This document shows, piece by piece, positions 1 to 8,695 of a DNA stretch of 59,761 bases. The notes beneath the pieces were generated by a model. It made no database searches and had not been told where the DNA came from. It was given only the letters and a program-made list of their open reading frames with translations. Within the stretch, counting starts at the first letter, position 1. Every line of letters begins with the position of its first letter. Origin of the DNA: Armatimonadota bacterium. GTDB taxonomy: Bacteria; Armatimonadota; UBA5829; DTLH01. The stretch lies in assembly GCA_029551395.1 (NCBI GenBank), contig JAKPFN010000134.1, positions 1 to 59,761 on the forward strand. The letters are read 5' to 3'. Position numbers and translations under genes: made by a program.

Positions 1-30
1 ATCAGTTCATCAGAGCTGAAGTAGAATTCT

Positions 31-3000
31 ATGTCAATCAGAAATCTCATTACTAATTGCATAACAGCTATCGAGGTAGAAATCGGTGCTGCTTTATCCG
101 GCAAAGCGTCTGAAAGAACCATCAAGATTTTCAACGGTCAGCATCTCAGAGCCGCTGATCAGATGCACATCTACCAATTTGCCGTAGCACACCATTTACG
201 TGCCAACTACGATGATGCACCAGTGATTATTAGTATTGGTGGTAATCGAATTAATGGCAACGTAGTAGGTTTAGGTGAATTCGATGTTACTGTAGCTTTA
301 GAGGATTATCTCGGGAAATATATAGCTGAAGCCGCGCTAATCATCGATCTCACTTTCATTCTAAAAGCCCTACAGGAGAAGTTGACGGAAAAATCCGATA
401 TTCTGGAGGGTTCCAAGGTAGTTAGACGTGTGTTTGGATTTGATTCTCCGCGAATTACTGATGGACCACTCCGAGTAAAGTCTGCAAAACTAAATGCCCA
501 TCAGGAAAAGGCTCTTCGCCATAGTGTTCATAGTGACTTTTTGATGGTCTGGGGACCGCCGGGTACTGGAAAGACACATGTGTTAGGCCAGTTCTTGATC
601 GAGCAAGCTTTACTCGGCAGGACTACTCTCTTGGTATCAAATACTAACGTTGCTGTAGATCAAGCGGTAGGCAAGTTTCTACAGCTATCGAAAGGTAATA
701 GGGAGCTAGCGCCACATTTTAAAGCTGGTAGATTTGTACGGGTGGGTGTACCACAGATTGACGATGCATCTTCTCTTACTCTCGACAAAGTACTTGCTGA
801 TGTTAATGCCGAAGTTCTTACGCTTTTATCCAGTAAACGGGCAAAATTATTAGACCTGGAATCTCGTGTAACAGAGGTGACAGAACAGCTTGATGTTCTT
901 CGTAGACTTCAAGCTGTGCAGACCGAATTGTCGGAACTCCAGCACGATAAGGATGTTGCAGATAACTCACTTACAGCTTTGAATACCAAAAGAAAGAGCG
1001 TCAGCATTGAGCTAGATAGAATCAAAACTCAAATTGCTGAGTCTGCGGGAAAGCGTGGTCTCGGAAAAATGTTAGCTTCGATTTCTTTGGGAAAGCTACA
1101 CAAGAAAGCAGATGATCTTGCAAAAGAATCTGTAAATATCGAGTTGGATATCACGAGAACCGTCACGCAATTAGATACTGCCTTGTCAGAACTAGAGCAG
1201 AAACATGCTGATGTAAAGGTGGATGAGAGAAAAGCAAAGAAAGCTGGAATTTCCTTTAGTGACTATACAGCACTGGAGACAAAGAAGCATCGGTACGCAA
1301 TCGATATTGACACTCTAAAGACAGAGATATCCGAGCTAGAAACAAAGCTCCAGGGAATACGCAACAAGGTTGTACAGGATGCCCTCCTCATTGCTTGTAC
1401 TTGTGCAAAAAGCGTGCTGGACAAAGCCATCAGTGCTAGAAGCTTTGATACAGTTGTTATAGATGAAGGAAGTATGGTTTCAATGCCTCAGATTCTTTGG
1501 AGTGCAGGTTTAGCTGACTCTAGGCTCATAGTCTTTGGTGATTTTCGGCAATTACCGCCTATCAGTGTGATCGACGATAAAAAGAACCCAGAGAAAAGTG
1601 AGAAAAAGAGAATTATGACCTCGTCAATATTCGAGCATCACGGGCTTGGTGGTTCTGATAATTTAAAAAGTGATCCCTGCGTTGTTATGCTGGAGTTGCA
1701 ATACAGGATGCAAGATAGTATCTGCAAGTTGGTTGCAGGACCGATGTATGATGGTAGATTGAAGACAGATCCATCCGTTCCATCCCAAGAATCTAATTCG
1801 CTGTATTTAGTCGATACTTCTACTTTCAATGCCTGGAGTGATAAAACAGAAGGATTCTCATGGTTCAACTGGCATCATGCATTTGTTGTAGTAGAGCTTG
1901 TACGTAAACTTATTAAGGAAAATTCAGATCAAGAAATAACAGTACTTACACCGTATTTAGCACAAGTAGAGCTTATCCGATCACTTCTCAGTGAAGCCAA
2001 GATAGATGGCATCGCGGTTTCAACAGTATGGCGAGCGCAAGGAAGTGAGTCAAAATGTATCATATTTGACACTGTTTGTGCTCCTCCTTTTGAAGCTCCC
2101 GGAAAATGGTTCAGAGATCCTGCTGGTGATTATGAAGGTGCAAGGCTGCTCAATGTGGCAGTAACTAGAGCTAAGAACAAGCTGTATCTTATAGCGCATT
2201 CCGATTACTTAAATCGAGCTGCCGATGAGGGAGCTTTCTCCAAACACATTTTAAACATCTTCGAGAGAACTGCAACGATTATTGATTCCACTGATCTATC
2301 CCGCGATGTATTACCGGATAAACCTCTGCGAAATGGCGCTTACCCCATAGGTTCTTTTCCTGCCGGACATATTGCACTATTTACTGATCAGGACTTTATA
2401 ATGGCCTTTGCACACGACCTACAACAGATGCCTGCATGTAGCACAATCACTATTTTTAGCCCTTTCTTAAACAGTAAATCGGTGGCATACTGGGGTCCGC
2501 ATCTGCGAGATTGTATTCAGAGAGGTTGTTGTGTTGAGATATTCACAAGAAAACTTAATGGGAAAAAGACTTTATTTTTTGAAGGCGAGGATGTAATTAA
2601 GAATCTTATTGAGGAATTGGAAAGATTAGGTGCATACGTAGGTTTTGATAACTACATGAAAGGACAAAGGCCAATGCACCATAAACTAGCTTTGCTCAGA
2701 TTTCCACCGGAACATACCATAGAGCCAATTGTTTGGAAAGGAAGCATGAATGTACTCGGCCATCACTCAAGCGAAGAATTAATGGACCGTATGCAATCCC
2801 AGGAGATATACAATAGAGTCAGCAGCCTTTTAAAGCTCAACCAACAACAGGATAGACTCCGAAGCATGAAATTGGTTGCACAGCTTGAGAAAATTCTTCA
2901 GCAGCGGCTAGGTGCGGTCTGTCCCACTCATAGCTTACCAATGCGTTTACGATGCAGCCGAGGTCGTGGGAAAGGAACATCTTACTTTATGGGTTGCCCA

Positions 3001-3180
3001 GCATATCCGAAATGCAACAATACCGTAAATGTAGATACCAATGCTCTCAATACGGCATTTAAAGTCATCAATGCATGTTGCACAAACGATGGTTGTGACA
3101 GCCCTATCGAAGCGAGAAGAGGTCGATATAGTATCTACATTAAATGCACATCCGGTCATTCGGTTAACCTACTTCCCTAG
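31..3180 (+). CDS. SF1 (Upf1-like) helicase with PLD-type nuclease and zinc-ribbon C-terminus
   Basis: 1049 residues. The Walker A loop GPPGTGKT is at residues 175-182, DEGS (Walker B, motif II) at 478-481, VFGDFRQLPP follows, and the motif V/VI region ends in AVTRAKNKLYLIAH. Between Walker A and B lies a long, probably coiled-coil insert (about 270-450). After the helicase core is a phospholipase-D-like module: H883-x-K885 followed by a GSMN block, with the usual Asp of HKD not evident. The tail has topoisomerase-type Cys4 zinc ribbons (C964, C975, C989, C995, then a second Cys group). Known for the families: ATP-driven unwinding, and phosphodiesterase activity for PLD domains. Inferred: nucleic-acid processing or phage defence. 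The gene is visibly more A+T-rich than the chromosome to the right and is flanked by repeats, so it may have been acquired. Its left neighbour is outside the window. Confidence 0.85.
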   Translation: MSIRNLITNCITAIEVEIGAALSGKASERTIKIFNGQHLRAADQMHIYQFAVAHHLRANYDDAPVIISIGGNRINGNVVGLGEFDVTVALEDYLGKYIAEAALIIDLTFILKALQEKLTEKSDILEGSKVVRRVFGFDSPRITDGPLRVKSAKLNAHQEKALRHSVHSDFLMVWGPPGTGKTHVLGQFLIEQALLGRTTLLVSNTNVAVDQAVGKFLQLSKGNRELAPHFKAGRFVRVGVPQIDDASSLTLDKVLADVNAEVLTLLSSKRAKLLDLESRVTEVTEQLDVLRRLQAVQTELSELQHDKDVADNSLTALNTKRKSVSIELDRIKTQIAESAGKRGLGKMLASISLGKLHKKADDLAKESVNIELDITRTVTQLDTALSELEQKHADVKVDERKAKKAGISFSDYTALETKKHRYAIDIDTLKTEISELETKLQGIRNKVVQDALLIACTCAKSVLDKAISARSFDTVVIDEGSMVSMPQILWSAGLADSRLIVFGDFRQLPPISVIDDKKNPEKSEKKRIMTSSIFEHHGLGGSDNLKSDPCVVMLELQYRMQDSICKLVAGPMYDGRLKTDPSVPSQESNSLYLVDTSTFNAWSDKTEGFSWFNWHHAFVVVELVRKLIKENSDQEITVLTPYLAQVELIRSLLSEAKIDGIAVSTVWRAQGSESKCIIFDTVCAPPFEAPGKWFRDPAGDYEGARLLNVAVTRAKNKLYLIAHSDYLNRAADEGAFSKHILNIFERTATIIDSTDLSRDVLPDKPLRNGAYPIGSFPAGHIALFTDQDFIMAFAHDLQQMPACSTITIFSPFLNSKSVAYWGPHLRDCIQRGCCVEIFTRKLNGKKTLFFEGEDVIKNLIEELERLGAYVGFDNYMKGQRPMHHKLALLRFPPEHTIEPIVWKGSMNVLGHHSSEELMDRMQSQEIYNRVSSLLKLNQQQDRLRSMKLVAQLEKILQQRLGAVCPTHSLPMRLRCSRGRGKGTSYFMGCPAYPKCNNTVNVDTNALNTAFKVINACCTNDGCDSPIEARRGRYSIYIKCTSGHSVNLLP

Positions 3181-3537
3181 TACCCTTACATATGCTTTTT
3201 ATATGCTACTCTTAGGAAATGGCTAGATACTTGACAGCCGATTCCATAAAGCAATATGGAAAATAGTTAGAGCGAGCAGACTATTGACAACTTTATAGCT
3301 ACAATATACACTTGGGTGAATGACTCATCTGTGAGCGTTTGAATGCAGTTGTAACCTGTGTGATCAGGCTGGTTCTAAAGAAAGCTGACTGAGTGAAGAA
3401 GGAATTACTCTTAGTTTGCCTCCTAAATTTTTGGTGCTCGGATTTGATGAAGGAAGGAAACTTTCCGTAGGGGTAGTTACAGTCCGTATTATGCATCCTT
3501 AGTATACACGAGACTCCTTTAGCTTGAGTGATATTCT
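3181..3537. other. Intergenic region with two promoter-like sequences
   Basis: No convincing gene. Two plus-strand promoter-like sequences occur: TTGACA at 3231-3236 with TATGGA at 3255-3260 (18-nt spacer), and TTGACA at 3284-3289 followed by TATACA 15 nt, or TACACT 17 nt, further on. Either could transcribe the small membrane-protein gene at 3538 with a leader of about 200 nt. The minus-strand frame across 3299-3496 lacks a ribosome-binding site and recognisable protein character. Confidence 0.35.
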
Positions 3538-3846
3538 ATGGCAGTGATTGGTTGGATAATCTGGACAAGTTGTGTGCTTTTTTTTCTGATTCATCTACTA
3601 TTGGCAGTTAATAGTTCAGACGGAGGCACCCGTATACTTGCTAAGCGTTATGCCATACTATTAGTAATTGGCCTAACTCTTACTGCCATAGGACCGTTCT
3701 CGAAGTTCCACCTGTTATGGTGGGCACCCGCAATGTGGTGTTTGAATCTAATCTACTTTTGGATAAGCTTCCAATGTGCTGCGGCAAAATTTGTTGAGCA
3801 GCTAAGTGATACGGAACCTTCAGAGAAAGACTCCCTAATTCGCTAA
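3538..3846 (+). CDS. Small hypothetical membrane protein
   Basis: 102 residues with about three hydrophobic stretches (roughly residues 4-24, 38-56 and 62-82) and a short charged C-terminus ending EPSEKDSLIR. I recognise no family. No strong Shine-Dalgarno precedes the ATG. It stands alone between the helicase gene and the repeat field, with base composition like the helicase gene, so it may belong to the same acquired segment. It could be a chance frame, but regularly spaced membrane segments with polar connectors favour a real protein. Confidence 0.45.
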   Translation: MAVIGWIIWTSCVLFFLIHLLLAVNSSDGGTRILAKRYAILLVIGLTLTAIGPFSKFHLLWWAPAMWCLNLIYFWISFQCAAAKFVEQLSDTEPSEKDSLIR

Positions 3847-4067
3847 GTAGCCCTATATGCATTAATTTATGCAGTGCAATTATGGATTTGTACTAGGTTG
3901 CACACCTACCCAAATTTAATATGTATTAATGTGCTTCGGCTACAAGCACTAATGTATGTATTGGCTTGCCAGATTTTTGAACATGCATCTGGAGTCCGAC
4001 GGCTCTCCGCTGCTTTATCTTCCGACTACAGATGTCCTTATGAAATACAATGCTAAGCTATCAATAT

Positions 4068-4189
4068 AAAACAAAGCGGTCTCAAGCGACCGCACTCCAA
4101 ACACCTGTTCCCATAAATATCCCAAAAATACCCCCGCTTTCTCCGTACTTTTTGGCTGAGTTGTTGTCTTATAATTATGAACAATAAAT
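4068..4189 (+). repeat. 122-bp direct repeat, copy 1
   Basis: This segment (starting AAAACAAAGCGGTCTCAAGC) recurs at 4565-4686 with only a few substitutions and no gap, an offset of 497 bp throughout. Its first 30 bases contain a small palindrome (GCGGTC...GACCGC). No coding capacity is evident. Confidence 0.85.
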
Positions 4190-4486
4190 TCCAAAACACC
4201 CTGAAATAGAGGCTAAAATCGATAGATAAAAAAACGCCGGAACAAACTCAAGAAAGGAAAGGAAGCACTATCCGACAAAAGGTACAAACCAGTATCCATC
4301 CACCATCTGTGAAATCAAGATATCTGCGAAATCTGCGGTTCAAGAAAGGAGCGTAATAAAAACTACGCAAAGCGCAATACTTTACACTTTACCCTGTACC
4401 TCGCGTGGTGACAATGTCGTTAGAGGCAGCCCACTGGTTGATATCTCGCTTGTTGATTGCTGCTGCCATCAGGTCAGGGAACAGGT

Positions 4487-4598
4487 CTGGAGTGCGGCGG
4501 CTCGACGCCGCTTTGTTTTACGCCGAAGTCAAGCTATATAACATATAAGATTAGCTGTAATCGAAAAACAAAGCGGTCTCAAGCGACCGCACTCCAAA
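4487..4598. repeat. Inverted repeat pair (GGAGTGCGG...CCGCACTCC)
   Basis: The segment near 4488-4522 (GGAGTGCGGCGGCTCGACGC and following) is an imperfect inverted copy of the first ~33 bases of the repeat at 4565. The two face each other across about 45 bp. A diverged relative of the left arm (CTGGAGTCCGACGGCTC) lies near 3980, ahead of the other repeat copy, so the unit looks like arm, spacer, inverted arm and a ~90-bp tail. Confidence 0.65.
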
Positions 4599-4686
4599 CA
4601 CCTGTTCCCATAAATATCCCAAAAATATCCCCGCTTTTTCCGTACTTTTTGGCTGAGTTGTTGTCTTATAATTATGGACAACAAAT
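4565..4686 (+). repeat. 122-bp direct repeat, copy 2
   Basis: Second copy of the element at 4068-4189, nearly identical through the AATTATGGACAACAAAT end. It is flanked by related scraps: AAGAAAGGAGCGTAATAAAA near 4342 resembles AAGGAAGGAGTGCAATAAAA near 4848, so the whole 4.0-4.9 kb field looks like a diverged duplication of roughly 500 bp. Confidence 0.85.
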
Positions 4687-4773
4687 ATTTTGATGGTTAG
4701 GGATCTACTCACCAAGTAACATCTCATAACAGAGTCAAAAAAAAACCTTGTATACAGTAGTAAACAAAGATCA

Positions 4774-4830
4774 ATGGTAGCTAATATTGCCGAAGGTACA
4801 ATATATCAACAAGAGCCAAAAAGAGAACAG
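4774..4830 (+). pseudogene. Possible fossil of a four-helix-bundle (23S-IVS-type) protein gene
   Basis: The short stretch reads MVANIAEGTIYQQ. The VANIAEG motif is typical of the four-helix-bundle protein family encoded in 23S rRNA intervening sequences and scattered in many genomes. The rest of the frame is not family-like and runs into repeat sequence. A seven-residue match can arise by chance, so this is a weak call. Confidence 0.2.
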
Positions 4831-4998
4831 ACTCAAGAAAGGCAAAAAGGAAGGAGTGCAATAAAAAACATGCAAAACGAAACCATTTCCACGCTCATGA
4901 GCCACTATCGCAATCTCAGATCAAGCTCATTTCACACCTATTTCGTTTTACCAAAACCGTTAAATTCAGCATTTTTAAAGGAGGCGCTTCCCTCCTCA

Positions 4999-6318
4999 TC
5001 ACTCATCACTCGCAACTCGAAACTTTCCCTTCATTCCGCACTCCGCAGCGCTTTCCCCGGCCACCCAGCCGGTTGAAAACGCTGCCTGGAGGTTGTATCC
5101 GCCGGTGGTGGCATCTATGTCTATCACCTCACCGACAAAATACAGCCCCTTGACCAGTCTGGACTCCATCGTTTTGGGGTTTATCTCTTTGATATCGACT
5201 CCGCCTGCGGTGACAATCGCCTCGTCAGGCGGCCTTAAACCTGTAACAGTAAGCCGGAGGTTGCGGAGAAGCTCTACCATCCGTTTCCGCTTCTCAGCAG
5301 TAATGTTGTTGACCGGCAGATGCTCCGGTATGCCTGTCAGCTTGATGAATATCGGGATCATCGCCCGAGGAAGCAGATCAGGCAGGTAGTTTTTAAAGTG
5401 CTTGGTGCTGGTGAAATCTCGGATAAGCCTCGCGTGCAGTTGCTCTTCCGAAAGCGCCGGTTTGAGGTTGATTTCAAGCTCTATCTTGCCTTTCCCGAAG
5501 ACATCTACAGCTTTTCGGCTTAATGTTAGGATAATAGGCCCGGATACGCCGAAATGGGTGAACAGCATCTCGCCGAACTGCTTGCCAATAGCCTTTTTCT
5601 TACCGGATTCGTCCGTCAAATAGAGCCTTGCTTCGACATTCTTGAGGCTTAGTCCTTGAAGCTCGCGTACCCACAGCTCCTGGCAGACCATAGCCGTAAG
5701 AGATGGTCTGGGTTCGACAATATGATGCCCGAGTTCGGCAGCCATCCGGTAGCCATCGCCAGTCGAACCGGTTTTGGGATAAGTAATCCCTCCGGTAGCT
5801 AAAATAACTGCGTCGCTGCTTATCAGGCCTCTGTCGGTTCTGACTCCTTTGACCGTTTCATTGGCTTCTATGGATTTGACCCGGCTGTTCAGTAGGATTT
5901 CGACTCCAAGGCTGCGCACCCAGCGCTCGAGCGCGTTCGCTACGTCGTCTGCATCGTCGGAAACAGGAAAAACGCGCCCGCCGCGCTCGACCTTCGTCTC
6001 AACGCCAAGGCGTCTGAGAAGGTCTCTGAGGTCGTCTTTGAAGAACCGAGAGAACGCGCCGTAGAGGAACTTGCCGTTCTCGCCGAATGCTGCAATAAAC
6101 TCGTTTTTATCGGCTGTATTCGTTACATTGGCCCGGCCTTTACCTGCTATCCGCAGCTTTCGCGCAGTCTGAGGCCCGCGCTCCAGTAGAATCACTCTAG
6201 CGCCTGACTCAGCAGCCCGGCCTGCTGCCATGAGTCCTCCGGCCCCTGCGCCTACGACTATCACTGCCCTGCGGGGTGTATTCTCAATGTATTGAGTTTC
6301 AGGTTCCGGTTGATTCAT
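4999..6318 (-). CDS. HI0933/YhiN-family FAD-dependent flavoprotein
   Basis: 439 residues. The N-terminal Rossmann dinucleotide-binding motif VGAGAGGLMAAGRAAE is followed by the family blocks RKLRIAGKGRANVTN and FFKDDLRDLLRRLG, then ATGGITYPKTGSTGDGY in the middle, and FVGEVIDIDATTGGYNLQAAFSTG near the end for FAD contact. Known: NAD(P)/FAD oxidoreductase fold; physiological substrate not established. The last 13 or so residues (from about ECGMKGKFRVASDE) lie beyond the usual family end and are encoded by a short-period repeat also present in non-coding gaps. It lies 20 bp downstream of the DUF1284 gene, probably in one transcript with it and bioY. Confidence 0.9.
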   Translation of the reverse strand: MNQPEPETQYIENTPRRAVIVVGAGAGGLMAAGRAAESGARVILLERGPQTARKLRIAGKGRANVTNTADKNEFIAAFGENGKFLYGAFSRFFKDDLRDLLRRLGVETKVERGGRVFPVSDDADDVANALERWVRSLGVEILLNSRVKSIEANETVKGVRTDRGLISSDAVILATGGITYPKTGSTGDGYRMAAELGHHIVEPRPSLTAMVCQELWVRELQGLSLKNVEARLYLTDESGKKKAIGKQFGEMLFTHFGVSGPIILTLSRKAVDVFGKGKIELEINLKPALSEEQLHARLIRDFTSTKHFKNYLPDLLPRAMIPIFIKLTGIPEHLPVNNITAEKRKRMVELLRNLRLTVTGLRPPDEAIVTAGGVDIKEINPKTMESRLVKGLYFVGEVIDIDATTGGYNLQAAFSTGWVAGESAAECGMKGKFRVASDE

Positions 6319-6338
6319 ATAGGAAGTAATACCCGTAG

Positions 6339-6758
6339 TTAGCGGTTGGAGTTCTCTCTAATCCGGCGAATTCCGTCAGCACAGTAACCGAGTTTTCGCC
6401 ATTTGCAGCGTTTACAGATAACTTCTAAATCTTCTGGAGCTATCGACTCGGCAATGCGCTTATATAATTCTTCGGAGGTTATCTGAGTGTCAGGGCTGAG
6501 AGAGATTCGCTCCAACACAGCCGCATCTTTGGCATTTATCCGTGAGCCAGCGTCTTTTTTACTGCATTTTTCAGCCAGACGAGGGCAGCAGGAGCAGATA
6601 TCGTCAGGTCCTGATACTATTTCTATCAGGCAGTTGTGAGAAAAGACCCGCGACTGCACGCGGGTCATGTTCTCTACGAATGTATCGCTGTAACCGAGGC
6701 CCCTGAAGCCAAGCAGGCATAGGATATGGTGGCCTCTTAGTCTGATTATCTCTTCCAA
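6339..6758 (-). CDS. DUF1284 domain protein
   Basis: 139 residues. The start LRGHHILCLLGFRGLGYS is the diagnostic opening block of DUF1284. Many cysteines follow (CSCCPRLAEKC in the middle, CKRCKWRKLGYC near the end), suggesting a bound metal or Fe-S centre; that is inference, and the family has no established role. Its start overlaps the 3' end of bioY by 13 bp, so the two are translationally coupled. Confidence 0.85.
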   Translation of the reverse strand: MEEIIRLRGHHILCLLGFRGLGYSDTFVENMTRVQSRVFSHNCLIEIVSGPDDICSCCPRLAEKCSKKDAGSRINAKDAAVLERISLSPDTQITSEELYKRIAESIAPEDLEVICKRCKWRKLGYCADGIRRIRENSNR

Positions 6759-7315
6759 CGGATTGTGCTAGTTGTTGCCATCGAGGCAAATACTACCTTG
6801 AGCGAGTCTATACCTATGAAAGGAGCTATGCCCATCAGCCATACATACAGCCCCGGTGTCTCCTGGCCTGTAGCCGATAGCCAGATGTAAAGCCATGCCG
6901 CTCCACAGGCATAAAGTGAAGCAACTCCGGCTGCACCAGCCATAATCATGCGGGACATATCCTGCTTGCGGCATCGTTCTACCAGTAGTCCGGTAACAAA
7001 TGCGCCGAGGATAAACCCTGGGATATATCCTCCTGATGGGTCAAGCAGAACAGCAGGTCCGCCTGTGAAATGAGCAAATACAGGCGCACCGGCCAGTCCG
7101 GCGCTAACATACTGAAGCTGGGCCAGAGCACCAAGCCTGCTTCCGAGAATCATCCCGGAGAGCATTACTCCCAGTACCTGAAGTGTCACAGGCACAGGAG
7201 TAAACGGCAGCCTGAAAGCAATCTGTGCAAGCGCCGCAGTAATCAGCGCAAACACAAAGGTTGCTCCAAGGCTTCGTACTAAAGGTCTTTCTAATGTTAT
7301 TGCTACAGTCTTCAT
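6746..7315 (-). CDS. bioY: BioY, biotin ECF transporter substrate-binding subunit
   Basis: 189 residues with about six membrane helices. The BioY hallmarks FTPVPVTLQVLGVMLSG (about 37-53) and GGYIPGFILGAFVTG are present. Known: S-component that captures biotin, working alone or with an EcfT/EcfA energising module; none is encoded here. No biotin synthesis gene or BirA-type operator is visible, so the cell is probably at least partly dependent on imported biotin. First gene of a minus-strand trio with the DUF1284 and HI0933 genes. Confidence 0.92.
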   Translation of the reverse strand: MKTVAITLERPLVRSLGATFVFALITAALAQIAFRLPFTPVPVTLQVLGVMLSGMILGSRLGALAQLQYVSAGLAGAPVFAHFTGGPAVLLDPSGGYIPGFILGAFVTGLLVERCRKQDMSRMIMAGAAGVASLYACGAAWLYIWLSATGQETPGLYVWLMGIAPFIGIDSLKVVFASMATTSTIRWKR

Positions 7316-7377
7316 ATCAGACCATGTATTCGCCGCACGATGGGCTTATTCCTCCTGCAAAGAGGTTAAGTAATAGA

Positions 7378-7406
7378 AAGGCCTGAGCAATAAACACTCA
7401 GGCCTT
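7378..7406 (-). terminator. Intrinsic terminator after ftsZ
   Basis: A perfect 10-bp stem AAGGCCTGAG / CTCAGGCCTT (7378-7387 and 7397-7406) with a 9-nt loop. On the minus strand it lies about 60 bp after the ftsZ stop and is followed by TTTCTATT, so it probably ends the division-cluster transcript before bioY. Confidence 0.7.
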
Positions 7407-7466
7407 ATTAGAACCATCCGGTTAATCAGGCAACGCCTGACTATACCAGTTATTTACTTTCAATCC

Positions 7467-8612
7467 TTACCTTCTGCGAAGGAACGCAGGGATATCAAGC
7501 TCGCTTTCGCCCAGGACTGCCGTGACCGGCTCTTCAGCAGGTTTTCTCTGCGCTGGAACAGGGGCAGGCTTCTGAGGCTGAGCAGCGGTTTGAGCCTTTG
7601 CATCGGCTGCCGGCTGCGGCTCTGTCTTTGCTGCGGCCATTTCGGCTGGTCTTTCCGGCCGAGTTGCATCGAATCCGGTGGCAAGAACGGTAATTCTGAC
7701 CTCTCCGATCATCGATTCGTCTACAACCGTTCCGAAGATTATGTTCACGTGCTCCTGGTCAGTGGCACGATAGATAACCTCAGCAGCTTCGTAGACCTCT
7801 GAAAGTGTAAGGTCTGGGCCGCCGGTGATGTTCATGAGAACTCCGCGTGCTCCATCTATCGAAGACTCGAGCAGCGGACTTGCTGTTGCGGCCTGTGCAG
7901 CCTGTGCAGCTCTCTGGTCGCCGCTTCCAAGACCGATGCCCATTAAAGCGGAACCCTGGTTCTGCATGATTGCCTTAACGTCAGCAAAATCTACGTTGAT
8001 CATCCCTGGGATGGTGATGATATCGGAGATTCCCTGCACTCCCTGGCGAAGTACGTCGTCTGCCACGCGGAATGCATCAATCAGCGTGGCTTTCTTCTCA
8101 ACTACCGACAGAATTCTGTCGTTCGGAATAGTTATCAGGGTATCGACTTTTTCCCGCAGCTCTTCGATGCCCATTTCGGCTGACTTGGCACGCTTTGCTC
8201 CCTCAAAACCAAATGGTTTTGTCACCACAGCAACCGTCAGAGCGCCAAGTTCCTTGGACATCTCTGCAATCACCGGAGCAGCACCCGTACCCGTGCCGCC
8301 GCCCATACCGGCGGTTATAAAGATCATATCCGCGCCTTCTATCACTTTTCTGATATCCTGGCGGGATTCTTCAGCCGATCGTCGGCCGAATTCAGGATCG
8401 CCTCCTGCGCCCAATCCTTTGGTGAGGTTCATCCCAAGCTGGAGTTTATGCGTCGCCGCGGACAGGGCCAGTACCTGCATATCCGTATTCATTGCGACGA
8501 AATCGACGCCAGCCACGCCGGCCTCAATCATCCGGTTGACGGCGTTGCTGCCTCCGCCGCCTACACCTATAACTTTTATCCTGGCATAGCGCTCGTCGCT
8601 AACTGCCATCAC
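7467..8612 (-). CDS. ftsZ: Cell division protein FtsZ
   Basis: 381 residues, a normal length. Tubulin-like GTPase that polymerises into the division ring. The GTP-binding GGGTGTG signature is at residues 104-110; N-terminal [17 protein letters not shown] and the T7-type NVDFADVK block are intact. An Ala/Pro/Gln-rich linker (about 325-365) leads to the conserved C-terminal peptide [10 protein letters not shown] that binds FtsA. The first codon is GTG directly followed by ATG; either could serve, with GAGAGGAGAG upstream. It is the last gene of the division cluster. Confidence 0.98.
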   Translation of the reverse strand: MMAVSDERYARIKVIGVGGGGSNAVNRMIEAGVAGVDFVAMNTDMQVLALSAATHKLQLGMNLTKGLGAGGDPEFGRRSAEESRQDIRKVIEGADMIFITAGMGGGTGTGAAPVIAEMSKELGALTVAVVTKPFGFEGAKRAKSAEMGIEELREKVDTLITIPNDRILSVVEKKATLIDAFRVADDVLRQGVQGISDIITIPGMINVDFADVKAIMQNQGSALMGIGLGSGDQRAAQAAQAATASPLLESSIDGARGVLMNITGGPDLTLSEVYEAAEVIYRATDQEHVNIIFGTVVDESMIGEVRITVLATGFDATRPERPAEMAAAKTEPQPAADAKAQTAAQPQKPAPVPAQRKPAEEPVTAVLGESELDIPAFLRRR

Positions 8613-8639
8613 TGTACCGCTCTCCTCTCTTGTGGGTTT

Positions 8640-8695
8640 AGATCATAGGGCATGGGGCACGGTTTCCGTCCCCTATGACCTATGATCCGGTATCC
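8640..8695. repeat. Imperfect inverted repeat between ftsA and ftsZ
   Basis: GATCATAGGGCATGGGG near 8641-8658 faces CCCCTATGACCTATGATC near 8672-8689, an imperfect hairpin of about 17 bp. It ends just before the ftsA stop and could attenuate or stabilise RNA between ftsA and ftsZ. There is no T-tract on the minus strand, so a simple terminator is unlikely. Confidence 0.55.

Noticed and set aside
3299-3496. Minus-strand frame of 65 codons between the helicase and the small membrane protein genes
   Set aside because: No ribosome-binding site, no recognisable protein character, and it lies over promoter-like sequences on the other strand.
7825-8589. Long plus-strand frame (254 codons) opposite ftsZ
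   Set aside because: It is the antisense of ftsZ, rich in Ser/Pro/Ile as expected for a shadow, and has no family features.
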